Notes under the pieces: model-generated | Told to the model about the DNA's origin: nothing | What the model saw: only the letters and a program-made list of their open reading frames with translations | Database searches by the model: none | Part shown: in pieces, positions 1 to 8,205 of the stretch | How positions within the stretch are numbered: position 1 is the stretch's first letter | Layout: every line of letters begins with the position of its first letter | Made by a program: the position numbers and the translations under genes | NCBI GenBank assembly: GCA_001820685.1 | Contig: MHQP01000001.1 | Coordinates: 1 to 43,032 of the forward strand | Origin: Candidatus Sungbacteria bacterium RIFCSPLOWO2_01_FULL_47_32 | GTDB taxonomy: Bacteria > Patescibacteriota > Minisyncoccia > Sungbacterales > GWA2-42-14 | Direction: 5' to 3' | DNA length: 43,032 nucleotides

Positions 1-131
1 AATTCGGAACCTTTCCTTCTTCCGTGGATGACCTTGTTAGTCGCCGCATAATTCCCGTTCTCCCGCCAGAACTGAAGGGCTTCCGGTTTGAAATTGATCC
101 GAATACCGGACGAATAACATTTGCTCATTAA
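1..131 (+). CDS. C-terminal end of an unknown protein (truncated by window edge)
   Basis: The frame starting at base 3 is open from the window edge to a TAA at 129-131 and encodes about 42 residues ending in ITFAH. The tail (RIIPVLPPELKGFRFEIDP, then a short Gly-Arg-Ile-Thr-Phe strand) has a proline-led, beta-hairpin look, but too little remains to assign a family. It is followed by a strong bidirectional terminator hairpin, which supports it being a real gene end. Confidence 0.5.
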   Translation, partial: FGTFPSSVDDLVSRRIIPVLPPELKGFRFEIDPNTGRITFAH

Positions 132-162
132 TTTTTTCGGTAGTTAATTTTCATACACGCAA

Positions 163-195
163 AAAACCGTCCCGATGGTCATCGGGACGGTTTTT
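163..195. terminator. Bidirectional intrinsic terminator
   Basis: Perfect 14-bp arms at 163-176 and 181-194 with a 4-nt loop; A-run on the left and T-run on the right, so it can work in both directions. It lies between the converging truncated gene and the minus-strand tRNA. Confidence 0.85.
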
Positions 196-204
196 GTTAT
201 TTTG

Positions 205-275
205 TTGCGGGACCAGGAATTGCACCTGGGCCTTGAGGTTATGAGCCTCACGACGTACTGCTCGTCCATCCCGCA
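205..275 (-). tRNA. tRNA-Met (anticodon CAT), initiator-like and atypical
   Basis: Read on the minus strand this folds as a cloverleaf: a 7-bp acceptor (TGCGGGA/TCCCGCA), a 4-bp D stem (GACG/CGTC), an anticodon stem TGAGG/CCTCA with loop CTCATAA, and a T stem CCAGG/CCTGG. T8 is in place if position 1 is the T pairing with A72, a weak first pair reminiscent of initiator tRNAs. It is only 71 nt: the D loop has 7 nt and lacks the G18-G19 pair, and the T loop is TGCAATT (G where U55 should be), so the usual D-loop/T-loop contacts are missing. The anticodon stem lacks the canonical GGG/CCC of initiators. CCA is not encoded. It may be a divergent initiator or a decaying tRNA. Confidence 0.75.
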
Positions 276-485
276 TGAAGAAGTATACAACACTTGAATA
301 AGTGAATCAATAGCGGCTTCTTGAGTAAAAACTGACTTTCTCAAGCTTACTCATCCGTCTCAGCTTTGGTCACGATTTATCACTTTTTGGGCACCAGATG
401 GGCACCGTTCAACTGGCACCTCAGGTATTATTCGCAAGAGCAATATGGGAAAAAGGCAAACCACCCAAAAAGTTGCTTTTAACTA

Positions 486-511
486 AAAATAAAAGCCGTC
501 TATAAGACGGC
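486..511 (-). terminator. Terminator of the 247-aa minus-strand gene
   Basis: Stem GCCGTC/GACGGC at 495-500 and 506-511; on the minus strand it is followed by TTTTATTTTT. It begins 4 nt beyond the stop codon of the gene at 516-1259. Confidence 0.8.
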
Positions 512-515
512 GGGG

Positions 516-1259
516 TTATGAAGGGGGTTTCACCATAATAGGTACGAGCCTCCTGTCGGAATCTTCCTTGTTTGCTGGTGTCAAATAAGCGCGAATGTCT
601 TCTTCTTTTCCACAAAAAATGTCGAGAAAGGAGCATGGTTTTCCGTCGTTGTCATAAACATAGAGTTGCGGGTTCTTGTTAGAATATGCGACAACGAGGC
701 CCGGAATAGAATACAATGCCACATTCTTTCTTAGGAACAACATAAGGCGGAGCCATTCAACGAATGTACGCCAGCGCGGAGCGAAAAGACCTTTCTGGCC
801 TCCGCCGCAACGAGGGTCTCCGCCACAGAGCCGGTCGTAAAAGTAGGATTTTGCAAGGGAGTAGTGGCCGTGGCAGCCGCGCCTCACACTTGATGCTTTT
901 ACAGAAAACACTCGGACAAAACGCAGGGTAACTTTGATCGGGGCATTTTCAACCTTTTCCATTAAGAGAACAGATGGAATTTCAAGCACGTTGGCTGTTT
1001 CTTGATGCGTGTATCCAGGAAGTCTCGCGCCCAGAACCTTTTCAACTTCGACTGAAAGGTGGCACGGGTGCGGAATTCCAAATGCTTCGGCCATGTTTTT
1101 AGAGCCGGATTCTTTTCGCGCGCGATACGCGCCTCCAGTGGCACGCCACGCAAAGTAGAGCGCAGTCGGCCAAAAAAGAAAGCCGAGAACTGCAAGTATG
1201 ATGATGCCAAAGAGCGTAGCGAGCACATTCCAAAGCGTTAGGTGAATTGCAATGTCCAT
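516..1259 (-). CDS. Unknown protein with one N-terminal membrane segment
   Basis: 247 aa. I chose the start at 1259 over an upstream in-frame ATG because AGGAG lies 8 nt before it. Residues about 8-32 form a hydrophobic segment (NVLATLFGIIILAVLGFLFW), so the protein is probably an N-terminally anchored membrane protein. The rest is soluble, with a Cys/Gly-rich patch near the middle (CGGDPRCGGG). No family recognised. It is monocistronic, with its own minus-strand promoter (TTGATA, 17 nt, TATATA) and terminator. A cytoplasmic domain following a signal anchor is the only inference I can make. Confidence 0.75.
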   Translation of the reverse strand: MDIAIHLTLWNVLATLFGIIILAVLGFLFWPTALYFAWRATGGAYRARKESGSKNMAEAFGIPHPCHLSVEVEKVLGARLPGYTHQETANVLEIPSVLLMEKVENAPIKVTLRFVRVFSVKASSVRRGCHGHYSLAKSYFYDRLCGGDPRCGGGQKGLFAPRWRTFVEWLRLMLFLRKNVALYSIPGLVVAYSNKNPQLYVYDNDGKPCSFLDIFCGKEEDIRAYLTPANKEDSDRRLVPIMVKPPS

Positions 1260-1297
1260 TACTTTTCTCCTGTTGAGGGTATGCTCGTGTAGCGATA

Positions 1298-1326
1298 TAT
1301 ATAGCATGACATTTATATTTTATCAA
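1298..1326 (-). promoter_or_regulatory. Sigma-70-type promoter for the 247-aa gene
   Basis: On the minus strand: TTGATA (1321-1326), a 17-nt spacer, TATATA (1298-1303), about 40 nt before the start codon. Confidence 0.65.
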
Positions 1327-1435
1327 GGGGCATTAAATTTTTTCTGTCTCCGCAACTGACTTACAAAGGTTGTCCTGACCATATCAAGGCGCGCTCTCTT
1401 TGAAATAAGGGCAGTAAACCCTCTGATGCCTTCGC

Positions 1436-1462
1436 TCGTCCCGCCTGCGCGGGCAGGTCGGA
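1436..1462. repeat. GC-rich palindromic intergenic sequence
   Basis: CCTGC and GCAGG arms around a GCGG core within an otherwise AT-rich spacer (1327-1511). It resembles the short GC palindromes scattered in many bacterial intergenic regions; no gene was seen in this spacer. Confidence 0.35.
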
Positions 1463-1500
1463 AATGCAGAAGTTTTCTCTTGCGTTTCTCTCGCTGGCCA

Positions 1501-1530
1501 ATAAAAAACCACTATAAAACTATAGTGGTA
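1501..1530 (-). terminator. Terminator overlapping the stop of the 366-aa gene
   Basis: Stem CCACTATA/TATAGTGG (1509-1516, 1521-1528), followed on the minus strand by a T6 run. The stop codon at 1512-1514 lies inside the hairpin. Confidence 0.8.
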
Positions 1531-2612
1531 TCGACTCCTTTCTTTAAAGTATTTTCTCCTGGCCATATGTAGCCATTGATGGCCATTGTGGACGGCTCAA
1601 GATATTCGGGCGAGGCGTCTACCTCTAAAACGTCTACAATGTCGGCAACGCCATAAGAATTTTCTCCCAAATATACATATCGCGGGTATGGTTTTTCGTC
1701 TGGAATTGTCAGGCGGACCCGGGCGATGGGAGCATACATTGCGACTTGCTTCGATAATGTTGAGGCCGAAATAAATTCCGCCATTACCGACCGGTGATAG
1801 GTTCCGGCTCCCAAGGGAAGCCTGTACGCGCGCTGAACGTCTTCAGACCATGATGTGGTGCGTTCGCCCGACTTGAAGTTTTCAGAAATTTTATACCGAA
1901 GCACGGCGTCTTTTACTTTTTCGTACAATTCACGGAGAGGTTCTTCGGATTCTTTGGTAAAGTCGCCGTAAAACTTTTTAGCAAGCGTAATATCCGGCAT
2001 GTATCCCCCATGCGACCCGTGCGGAACGGGGGAATTCCATATCCCGTCTCCTTCATATGTCGGCAAGTAGAGGGTGTCACAAAGCGACTGTAACTCCTCG
2101 AGCGCTTTCGGGTTCGTGGTGGTGCCGGGAATTGATATGGTCAGAGTATAAGACGGTTGTGTGTCAGATTCCTGCTTCGTTATTTGCCACGCAGTGTAAA
2201 TGCTCCAAGGCTGGTTTAACTGTTCCAGCTCGGCGGGGAGGACATGTATGGTATAGGAAGGACTGTGATATGGTGCTCCGATGGAAAGGTCGCTGTATCG
2301 CAGGCGGCTTAGTTCAAAGTCAATCAGCTTCTGTGAAAGCTCGATTGGATTTGCGTATTCCATTTCTGCGGAATATCCATACGTTTTAAACCCAACGCTG
2401 TGGTGGATATCGCCGACATTTGTACTGCCTTCTTTGCCGGTGCGGTAAATTTTTATGGCTCTTCCCAGTTTGGCAATTTCGGTAGTCGGCCAATCGCATC
2501 GGCGCTGGTCGTCAGCATAAATTGCCGCAACAGTCGAAGTCGCCTTTTCCAAATCGGAGTCCTGAAGCAAATACCGTAGCCAAACTTTCCCAGTAAATCC
2601 TTTTATTTTCAT
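1512..2612 (-). CDS. Unknown 366-aa soluble protein
   Basis: 366 aa, no signal peptide or membrane segment, mixed alpha/beta composition. The start has GAGG 7 nt upstream. The C-terminal third carries His, Arg and Tyr residues (GAGTYHRSVMAEF) and the middle a Gly-His-rich stretch (PHGSHGGYM), but I recognise no catalytic signature. It is monocistronic: minus-strand promoter TTGCCC, 17 nt, TATATT, and a terminator overlapping its stop. Length and composition would suit an enzyme or structural protein, but the function is unknown. Confidence 0.75.
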   Translation of the reverse strand: MKIKGFTGKVWLRYLLQDSDLEKATSTVAAIYADDQRRCDWPTTEIAKLGRAIKIYRTGKEGSTNVGDIHHSVGFKTYGYSAEMEYANPIELSQKLIDFELSRLRYSDLSIGAPYHSPSYTIHVLPAELEQLNQPWSIYTAWQITKQESDTQPSYTLTISIPGTTTNPKALEELQSLCDTLYLPTYEGDGIWNSPVPHGSHGGYMPDITLAKKFYGDFTKESEEPLRELYEKVKDAVLRYKISENFKSGERTTSWSEDVQRAYRLPLGAGTYHRSVMAEFISASTLSKQVAMYAPIARVRLTIPDEKPYPRYVYLGENSYGVADIVDVLEVDASPEYLEPSTMAINGYIWPGENTLKKGVDTTIVL

Positions 2613-2670
2613 GGGGAACCTCTGTTCAAGGAAGCATGAACAATATACCAGGATGATGGCCTTAGGGCAA

Positions 2671-2692
2671 GCTGATAAGATAACCTATCAGC
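2671..2692. promoter_or_regulatory. Perfect inverted repeat in a divergent control region
   Basis: GCTGATA (2671-2677) and TATCAGC (2686-2692) flank an 8-nt loop. There is no U-run, so it is not a terminator. It sits between the divergent genes at 2612 and 2788 and could be an operator or an mRNA hairpin. Confidence 0.35.
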
Positions 2693-2726
2693 AGAAACAA
2701 ACAAAAATTTTTCGACAAAATGGGAC

Positions 2727-2755
2727 TTGAAATTATCCTAAAAATCTGCTATAAT
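2727..2755 (+). promoter_or_regulatory. Promoter for the gene pair at 2788 and 3082
   Basis: TTGAAA (2727-2732), 17-nt spacer, TATAAT (2750-2755). Confidence 0.75.
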
Positions 2756-2787
2756 TAAAATATAGCCGATTTACGCTCTATTAGCAT

Positions 2788-3069
2788 ATGAAAAGCAAAC
2801 AAGAACTGATTAAAAAAGGGCATAGCATTCTGGATGGCGCCGGCCTTTCGGCAGAAGACCTTGAATTATGGAAAGGCGTGCTTTTGCAGGCTCCGACAAT
2901 AAATCTTGTTCTTTTTGTTGACGCATTCGGCAAAAATAAAGAACTTTTGCTTCTTACGACCGATATGCTGAAAAAGAAAATTGCCGCCGGGACCGACACT
3001 GGAAAAATTCTGAACCTTGTTTCAGAGGAAGAAGAGGCTATTAGAAAAGCTTTTGAGATTCAATCGTAA
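2788..3069 (+). CDS. Unknown 93-aa protein
   Basis: 93 aa, soluble and largely helical by composition (LSAEDLELWKGVLLQAPT, then a hydrophobic strand and a charged C-terminal helix). There is no clear SD before the ATG, which lies about 30 nt after a good -10 box. It forms a pair with the next gene (12-nt gap), so the two may act together. The hydrophobic centre (TINLVLFVDAF, LLLLTTDML) is too short and polar to call a membrane segment. No family recognised. Confidence 0.65.
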   Translation: MKSKQELIKKGHSILDGAGLSAEDLELWKGVLLQAPTINLVLFVDAFGKNKELLLLTTDMLKKKIAAGTDTGKILNLVSEEEEAIRKAFEIQS

Positions 3070-3081
3070 CCACTATACACT

Positions 3082-3645
3082 ATGGAAAGAGAATCATTCG
3101 AATTACCGCCCGCCGGAGGGCAGGGCGAAGATAACGAAGGGGCACTAGAATCCCCGCAAAAACTTCTCGAAAAAACGGAACGAGGGGTAATTTCGGATGC
3201 TCTTTGGCGAGAGGCTTTGCGTACGGAAAGCATGCCGCACGGAGCCGGAGAAAGAACGCTTGTGGAAGAACATAGCGAAACGAACGGAGTGTTACGGCTT
3301 ATCAGCAAAATGCCACAAAGCGCAAAGAAACTTTTGCTTGTTATGATGGCTTCAACCGCGTTTGTGGGAGGAATGGGAAGCATGTCTTCGGGCGAAGCCG
3401 CATCGGGTGCTTGGGGCAATAATAAAGAAGAAGTTGCGAGGGTCCAAAGGGAAAACGAAGCCGCAATTAAAAATGATGCGATACGCCGGAAGCAGGAGTA
3501 TGAAAATTGGAAACAGCAACAGGAAAATATCCGGAAAGCGCCAATCCCGCAACAAAGAATTGATATCAACGTGAATGTCCCCGGGCTTCTTCGGTCGCTT
3601 ATAAGGGAGATGGCAGAGGAGAGAAGAACGGGAGAACGGCGTTAA
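3082..3645 (+). CDS. Unknown 187-aa protein, possibly membrane-associated
   Basis: 187 aa, charged throughout, with one moderately hydrophobic stretch near residues 77-100 (KKLLLVMMASTAFVGGMGSM) followed by a long Glu/Lys/Gln-rich helical region (about 112-155) that could form a coiled coil. Topology suggests a cytoplasmic N-terminus, a single membrane crossing and an external or periplasm-like coiled coil, but this is inference. It is second in a two-gene operon ending at a strong terminator. Family unknown. Confidence 0.65.
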   Translation: MERESFELPPAGGQGEDNEGALESPQKLLEKTERGVISDALWREALRTESMPHGAGERTLVEEHSETNGVLRLISKMPQSAKKLLLVMMASTAFVGGMGSMSSGEAASGAWGNNKEEVARVQRENEAAIKNDAIRRKQEYENWKQQQENIRKAPIPQQRIDINVNVPGLLRSLIREMAEERRTGERR

Positions 3646-3679
3646 AAGCGCGAGAGACAGGTCTTAAAACTGAATTTAA

Positions 3680-3706
3680 AAAAAAGACGGTTCATCCGTC
3701 TTTTTT
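3680..3706. terminator. Bidirectional terminator between convergent genes
   Basis: 11-bp stem (3680-3690 and 3696-3706) with A-run and T-run flanks, between the genes ending at 3645 (+) and 3728 (-). Confidence 0.85.
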
Positions 3707-3727
3707 AAGCGCATTTTTACTAGCGGG

Positions 3728-4948
3728 TCAGTCTTGCCGTTTCGTTATTCGCACGCGCCCTATTTGGTTCATTCCCATTTCAAGCACGTGGAATGTAAGG
3801 TTGCCCAAAACGATTTTCGCCTCACTCTCCGGAAGTTTTCCGAATTTGTCGAGGAGGTACCCGTTCAGGGTTTTTTTAGATTTTATCTCGGTATTGAAAA
3901 AGTGATTAATTGAGGCAATGCGGGTCTGGCCATGCGCGATAATTTCCGTTTTTGAAACGCGCTTCATAAGATCCGGCGCTACATCTTTTTCATCGATAAT
4001 TTCTCCGACAAGCTCCTCCAGTACGTCTTCAAGTCCAACAGCTCCGGCCATTCCGCCGTATTCGTTTACAACAATGGCAAGGTGGAAGCGCTTCTCTTGA
4101 AAATCGCGCAAAATGTCGTCGGCAATTTTGGTTTCGGGTACGAACATGATCTCGCGGGCGAACGCGGACACTTTCTGTTCGGCTTCGCCGTCAATGAGCG
4201 CTTTAAGGAGATCGCGCACATGCACTACTCCTACGATATTGTCTTCTTTTCCTTCGAAAACGGGAAGTCTCGAATGAGTAGATGCCTTGATAATATTTGC
4301 CGAGTCTTTAATGGTTCGCGCGCCGTCGATGGTGGTCACAAACGGCCGCGGCGTCATGATGTCGCCCGCGGTTATGTCTTTCAGCTTGAAAACTTTTTGT
4401 ATCATCTCCGCTTCGTATGGTTCAATCTTTCCTTCGCTGGCGCCCAACTTCGTAAGAAGCGCTATTTCTTCCTCCGAGGTTGTGAAAGGAGAAGCTCCAT
4501 ACGCGAATGGGCGCACGACGGCTTCAAGGAGGGCAATCAAGGGCAGGAGGGCAAGCGTGAGGCCGCGCAGAGGAACTGCCGCAATCGGGAATATGACGTG
4601 GTTCCAGCGCTCACCGATATTTTTTGGGATAATTTCGGAGCAGAGAATGGAAGAAAGAGTAAGGAACGCGGAAAAAATTCCGAGCCCGGTGCTTGAAAAA
4701 TAGCCGGCCGCGCGAGAACCAACGAAAATACTCCCTCCGACGGAAACAACGCTCGAAAGAATGACGAACGTGGCGATGGTTCTAAATGGTTTTTTCCGTA
4801 TTTCGATTGCTTGTCGTGCCCGAAGGTTGCCTTTTTCCGCTTCAACGTGTCCGCGGGATACTGAATAGGAAAATAAAGAAGCCTCAACCATCGAAAGAAG
4901 TCCGGAGGCTAAAACAACTGTTATCGCGAGTAAAATAAGTTCTGCCAT
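3728..4948 (-). CDS. CNNM/CorC-family membrane protein with CBS domains (hemolysin-like)
   Basis: 406 aa, the usual length for this family. The N-terminal 175 residues or so form a DUF21/CNNM transmembrane domain ([20 protein letters not shown]..., then [12 protein letters not shown], the family's EIIPK motif). Two CBS repeats follow (about 190-315, beginning near [14 protein letters not shown] and including the VVNEYGG motif), and then a C-terminal CorC_HlyC transporter-associated domain. Homologues are implicated in Mg2+/Co2+ export or resistance; the substrate cannot be read from sequence. Monocistronic, with a probable minus promoter TCGACA, 17 nt, TATGAT. Confidence 0.93.
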   Translation of the reverse strand: MAELILLAITVVLASGLLSMVEASLFSYSVSRGHVEAEKGNLRARQAIEIRKKPFRTIATFVILSSVVSVGGSIFVGSRAAGYFSSTGLGIFSAFLTLSSILCSEIIPKNIGERWNHVIFPIAAVPLRGLTLALLPLIALLEAVVRPFAYGASPFTTSEEEIALLTKLGASEGKIEPYEAEMIQKVFKLKDITAGDIMTPRPFVTTIDGARTIKDSANIIKASTHSRLPVFEGKEDNIVGVVHVRDLLKALIDGEAEQKVSAFAREIMFVPETKIADDILRDFQEKRFHLAIVVNEYGGMAGAVGLEDVLEELVGEIIDEKDVAPDLMKRVSKTEIIAHGQTRIASINHFFNTEIKSKKTLNGYLLDKFGKLPESEAKIVLGNLTFHVLEMGMNQIGRVRITKRQD

Positions 4949-5142
4949 ATAAAAAGAGTAGAGTATTAATCATATAAGCTTTCCACCGTTTTGTCGAGGC
5001 TTTGCTGGCTTTTTCCATAAAACATGTTATACTCAAAATCTATGCCGCTTTATAATGAAGGGTGGCATGAGATATTCACAGTTCAGGGCTTACACAGTGC
5101 GGGCATGCGTATACCCGACAATAAAAAAATAAGTAGAAAGGT

Positions 5143-6135
5143 GTGAAAAATATACAACCGACAACTCAAATAAAAAGCACGCCAAAAGACGTTTTTTTGC
5201 ATCTCTTGCATATTGTTACGTTTTACATAAGCGTCGTAAGCCTTACGTCACTTCTTATACAATATATAGACATTATGTTTCCTAATCCGCTCAATTTTGA
5301 CTTGAGCGGAGTACTTAATTTAATTCTGTGGTTTACCTCGATACTGGTCATTGCATTTCCGTTTTATATCGGAACTTCTTTGCTTATGGCGCGGGATCTT
5401 TCGGCAAACCCCGCAAAGACTGAATTAAAAGTGAGAAAGTGGTTCATATATTTTACGCTTTTTCTTGCGGCCCTCACGGTACTCATTGACCTTATTTTAC
5501 TTGTCTATAATTTTTTAAGCGGAGAATTAACGGCCTCTTTTTTCCTTAAGACGCTTATCGTCCTTGTTGTTGCCGGTGCGGCATTTGGATATTATCTATG
5601 GGACTTGAAAAAGAAGGCTGACGAAAATGCTTCCAGTACACGGAAAATGATAGCGTGGGGAGTAACTGTTGCCGTTTTGCTTTCCATCATCGGGGGATTT
5701 TTCCTTGTAGGTTCTCCCGCAACCCAACGCGCGCGAAAATTTGATGATAGGCGGATCCAGGACCTTTCAGCTATTAAGGATCAGATTGTCTTTACGTATT
5801 GGACGCAAAAAGGCAAGCTTCCAGAAAAATTCGGAGATTTGGATGATAAAATATCGGGATTCATTATTCCGAACGATCCCGAAACAATGGCGCCGTATGA
5901 ATACAACGTAACGGATCAGTTTTCATTTGAGCTTTGTGCGAACTTCAAAACAAAAAGCCTCGTTCGAGGCGCTACTCCGGCAACTCCCGCGATGTATCGT
6001 GGAAGCCAGTTTGAGCAGAATTGGACGCATAATGCCGAACGCACATGTTTTAAACGCACAATTGATCCTGAACTATACAAACAGCAGATCGGGAATATTC
6101 CCGCCGCAAAGCAGCCGCTTCCGCTTCAAAAGTAA
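5143..6135 (+). CDS. DUF5671-like multi-pass membrane protein
   Basis: 330 aa from a GTG start (AAGG just upstream; no better in-frame ATG). Five membrane segments are visible near residues 18-45, 55-80, 100-125, 133-155 and 168-190. The C-terminal soluble part begins with an RAR/DDRRIQDLSAIKDQI segment, which I recognise from membrane proteins common in Parcubacteria (DUF5671-type), and ends near residue 330 with a Cys-containing domain (FELCANF, ERTCFKR). Function unknown. The soluble tail resembles pilin-like or secretion-associated tails, but no catalytic motif is present. It follows a leader of over 80 nt containing a small CGGG/CCCG hairpin. Confidence 0.75.
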   Translation: MKNIQPTTQIKSTPKDVFLHLLHIVTFYISVVSLTSLLIQYIDIMFPNPLNFDLSGVLNLILWFTSILVIAFPFYIGTSLLMARDLSANPAKTELKVRKWFIYFTLFLAALTVLIDLILLVYNFLSGELTASFFLKTLIVLVVAGAAFGYYLWDLKKKADENASSTRKMIAWGVTVAVLLSIIGGFFLVGSPATQRARKFDDRRIQDLSAIKDQIVFTYWTQKGKLPEKFGDLDDKISGFIIPNDPETMAPYEYNVTDQFSFELCANFKTKSLVRGATPATPAMYRGSQFEQNWTHNAERTCFKRTIDPELYKQQIGNIPAAKQPLPLQK

Positions 6136-6154
6136 TTTCTTCGTTAGAGAAGAT

Positions 6155-6182
6155 AAAACCCTCCGCAGAGGAGGGTTTTATA
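6155..6182 (+). terminator. Intrinsic terminator after the DUF5671-like gene
   Basis: 10-bp stem (6155-6164, 6170-6179) with a T-run. Confidence 0.85.
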
Positions 6183-6215
6183 ATTTTTAAAAAAACAGCT
6201 GTCCGTCCGCCTGTC

Positions 6216-6244
6216 TTGACTTTTTATCTATTGTTCTTTATAGT
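6216..6244 (+). promoter_or_regulatory. Promoter of the DUF350-like operon
   Basis: TTGACT (6216-6221), 17-nt spacer, TATAGT (6239-6244). It is followed by a 5' leader with a perfect 8-bp hairpin AAGAGGCC/GGCCTCTT near 6256-6280 and a strong SD AGGAGG at the first gene. Confidence 0.75.
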
Positions 6245-6314
6245 ACAAAACGCTGTAAGAGGCCGGAATAGGCCTCTTGCCGGACACGACCTTTGAAAAC
6301 AAGGAGGATCCTTC

Positions 6315-7169
6315 ATGCATGAAATTCTCGTGAATGCTCTCAGCCAAGGGGGCCTGCTTTTCGGCCTTACCATATTTCTTTTAATGACGGCACGGAGTTC
6401 GTTCGGCGTCGGAGCGCGGTTTCGCGGCTATAGTTTCAAGGAGCAGGCTGTTGTTAAAGACAACCCTGCTGCATCCATTCGCCTTGCGGGGATGCTTGGC
6501 GGGTCACTTATCGCTTTCTTCGGGGTGTTGCATCCATCCGGCATCGGCTGGATGGAAGACCTGAACCTCATCGCCGAGTATTCAATGCTCGTTGTCCTTC
6601 TCTTGTGGGTGTCGCGTGTCGTTAATGACAAGCTCATCCTGCCGGAGTTCGACAACAACAATGAAGTCGTCGGCAAAAAGAACGTCGCCGTTGCCGTGGT
6701 TGAGTTTGCAACGTATCTTGCGACTGGTCTTGTTATGTGGGGCGCTCTGGAAGGGCAGAACGGCGGATTCGTCGTATCCCTCGGGTGGTTTGTCGTCGGG
6801 CAGGTTCTTTTGATCGGACTCTCGTGGTTCTACCGGATGTTCATGCCGAAAATCGCTTCCGAGCTCGGTCTGCAAAACGCCGCGTGCGGAGTTGCCCTTG
6901 CGGGTTATCTCATCGCGGGCGGAATTGCGCTTAAGACTGCGGTAAGCGGGTCTTTCACCACGTGGTCTGCCGAGCTGGCGAGTGTCGGTATTTACATGGC
7001 CGTTTGGTTTGTAACGCTTTTCTTTGTTCATCTTGTCGCGAATTTCATTACGTTCTGGGGGCATCCTTTGAAGCGCGAGATTATGAGCGATAAGAACTGG
7101 GGATCTGCCGTGCTTCACGCAGGCATCTCCGTCGCTTTCACCATTGTCTTCACTCATTGGATCGGATAA
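6315..7169 (+). CDS. DUF350-like membrane protein, first gene of an envelope module
   Basis: 284 aa, with eight or so hydrophobic segments arranged as two similar halves. The second half starts near residue 185 with NAACGVALAGYLIAGGIAL, resembling the Gly-rich helices of the DUF350 (YjfL) family; the first half has FATYLATGLVMWGAL. Strong SD AGGAGGATCCTTC before ATG. The gene shares a transcript with the secreted Ser/Pro-rich protein and the DUF2491/DUF4178-like protein. YjfL relatives are known to sit beside PspA and DUF2491 genes in envelope-stress clusters; a similar role here is inference. Family call from pattern only. Confidence 0.65.
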   Translation: MHEILVNALSQGGLLFGLTIFLLMTARSSFGVGARFRGYSFKEQAVVKDNPAASIRLAGMLGGSLIAFFGVLHPSGIGWMEDLNLIAEYSMLVVLLLWVSRVVNDKLILPEFDNNNEVVGKKNVAVAVVEFATYLATGLVMWGALEGQNGGFVVSLGWFVVGQVLLIGLSWFYRMFMPKIASELGLQNAACGVALAGYLIAGGIALKTAVSGSFTTWSAELASVGIYMAVWFVTLFFVHLVANFITFWGHPLKREIMSDKNWGSAVLHAGISVAFTIVFTHWIG

Positions 7170-7179
7170 GGGGCAGGCA

Positions 7180-8205
7180 ATGAAAAGAACGGGAAAAACA
7201 TTCTCGCTCATTCTTCTGCTTCTCTTTGCTACAACTCTTCTTCCGGCGGATGCGCTTGCGAAAGGCGGTGGAGGATTTAGCTCATCAAGTAGCGGTTCGC
7301 GAAGCTATAGCTCGCCATCGCCGTCTCCTTCTAAGGGAACGGGTTCAAGTAATTGGGGAGGAGCGTCAACTCCTTCCCGTCAGCCGAGCCCTCCTCCCGC
7401 TTCGCACTATAAGTCGTCACCTCCTCCCGCCTCGTCACCAAGCTCAAAGTGGGGTGGTGCGAATACGTCTCCGGCTCCAAAAGTAAAAGATGTTCCCATG
7501 TCGCAGGACTACGCGACGCGTCAGGACAGGCCTGCGGAGAACGCCACGCCGGCGAAGAGTCCAAAAATTCCGCCACCGGGAACCGATCCGCCTTCTTCAG
7601 TTCCTTCGTATGATGCTGCTGCGCAGAAAGCGGTACAGCGCGAACAGTCCCGTGAAAAATATGCCAAGTCAAACCAGCCGAGGCAGACACATTCCGCTTC
7701 TCAAGAGAAGGCCGTCAAGAACTTGAAGCCCGAGATGACCTACGACAAGTGGAATACGCGCCAGTCCCGCCATGACCAGGTGTATAGCCGCTATTATAAT
7801 CAGCCGCCGGTCTATGTTTTCAGGAGCCCATACTACAGCGACCCGTTCAACAACCCGTGGTTTTGGATGTGGTATTGGAACCAGACGAATATTGAGCGCG
7901 ACATGTGGGTTTACAACCACAGAAGCGAACTTGATTCAGCGCGTTACGAAGAGCTCAAAGCTCGCGACCGGGAGCAGGAGCTCCGTCTTGCGGAGCTTGA
8001 GCGTCAGGGTGTGAGGCAGGACTCTACGTATACGCCATCAGACCTGAAGGGCAATCGCGACCTCATGTATGGGGACGATGTTGCTAAACCTGCGTATGCC
8101 GAAGCCAATGCGTCGCATATTCCGTGGTTCTGGGTTTTCCTGGTTCTTTTTGGCCTTCTTGTTGCCGCGGTGTTCTTTTTTCCCATCATCAAACGGAGGA
8201 AATAA
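7180..8205 (+). CDS. Secreted Ser/Pro-rich protein with C-terminal membrane anchor
   Basis: 341 aa. The start at 7180 gives a clean signal peptide (MKRTGKTFSLILLLLFAT... ADALA) with GGGCAGG upstream. The mature part begins with a Gly/Ser block and a long Ser-Pro repeat region (about 30-170), then a Tyr/Trp/Asn-rich segment (FNNPWFWMWYWNQTN), a charged helix, and a C-terminal transmembrane helix (IPWFWVFLVLFGLLVAAVFFFP) ending KRRK. This indicates a protein outside the cytoplasmic membrane held by its C-terminus. It overlaps the next gene by one base (TAATG), implying coupled translation. No family recognised. Confidence 0.75.
   Translation: MKRTGKTFSLILLLLFATTLLPADALAKGGGGFSSSSSGSRSYSSPSPSPSKGTGSSNWGGASTPSRQPSPPPASHYKSSPPPASSPSSKWGGANTSPAPKVKDVPMSQDYATRQDRPAENATPAKSPKIPPPGTDPPSSVPSYDAAAQKAVQREQSREKYAKSNQPRQTHSASQEKAVKNLKPEMTYDKWNTRQSRHDQVYSRYYNQPPVYVFRSPYYSDPFNNPWFWMWYWNQTNIERDMWVYNHRSELDSARYEELKARDREQELRLAELERQGVRQDSTYTPSDLKGNRDLMYGDDVAKPAYAEANASHIPWFWVFLVLFGLLVAAVFFFPIIKRRK

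Noticed and set aside
380-427. A short minus-strand reading ending NGAHLVPKK next to the tRNA-Met, reminiscent of an integrase tail
   Set aside because: Only about 15 codons lie between stops and there is no integrase motif, so the resemblance is too weak to call.
1327-1511. Spacer between two minus-strand genes
   Set aside because: Short open frames here overlap the terminator and GC palindrome and have no SD; nothing else seen.
5031-5142. TATACT and TATAAT boxes before the DUF5671-like gene as a possible small RNA
   Set aside because: No conserved fold or terminator is visible; a long leader is simpler.
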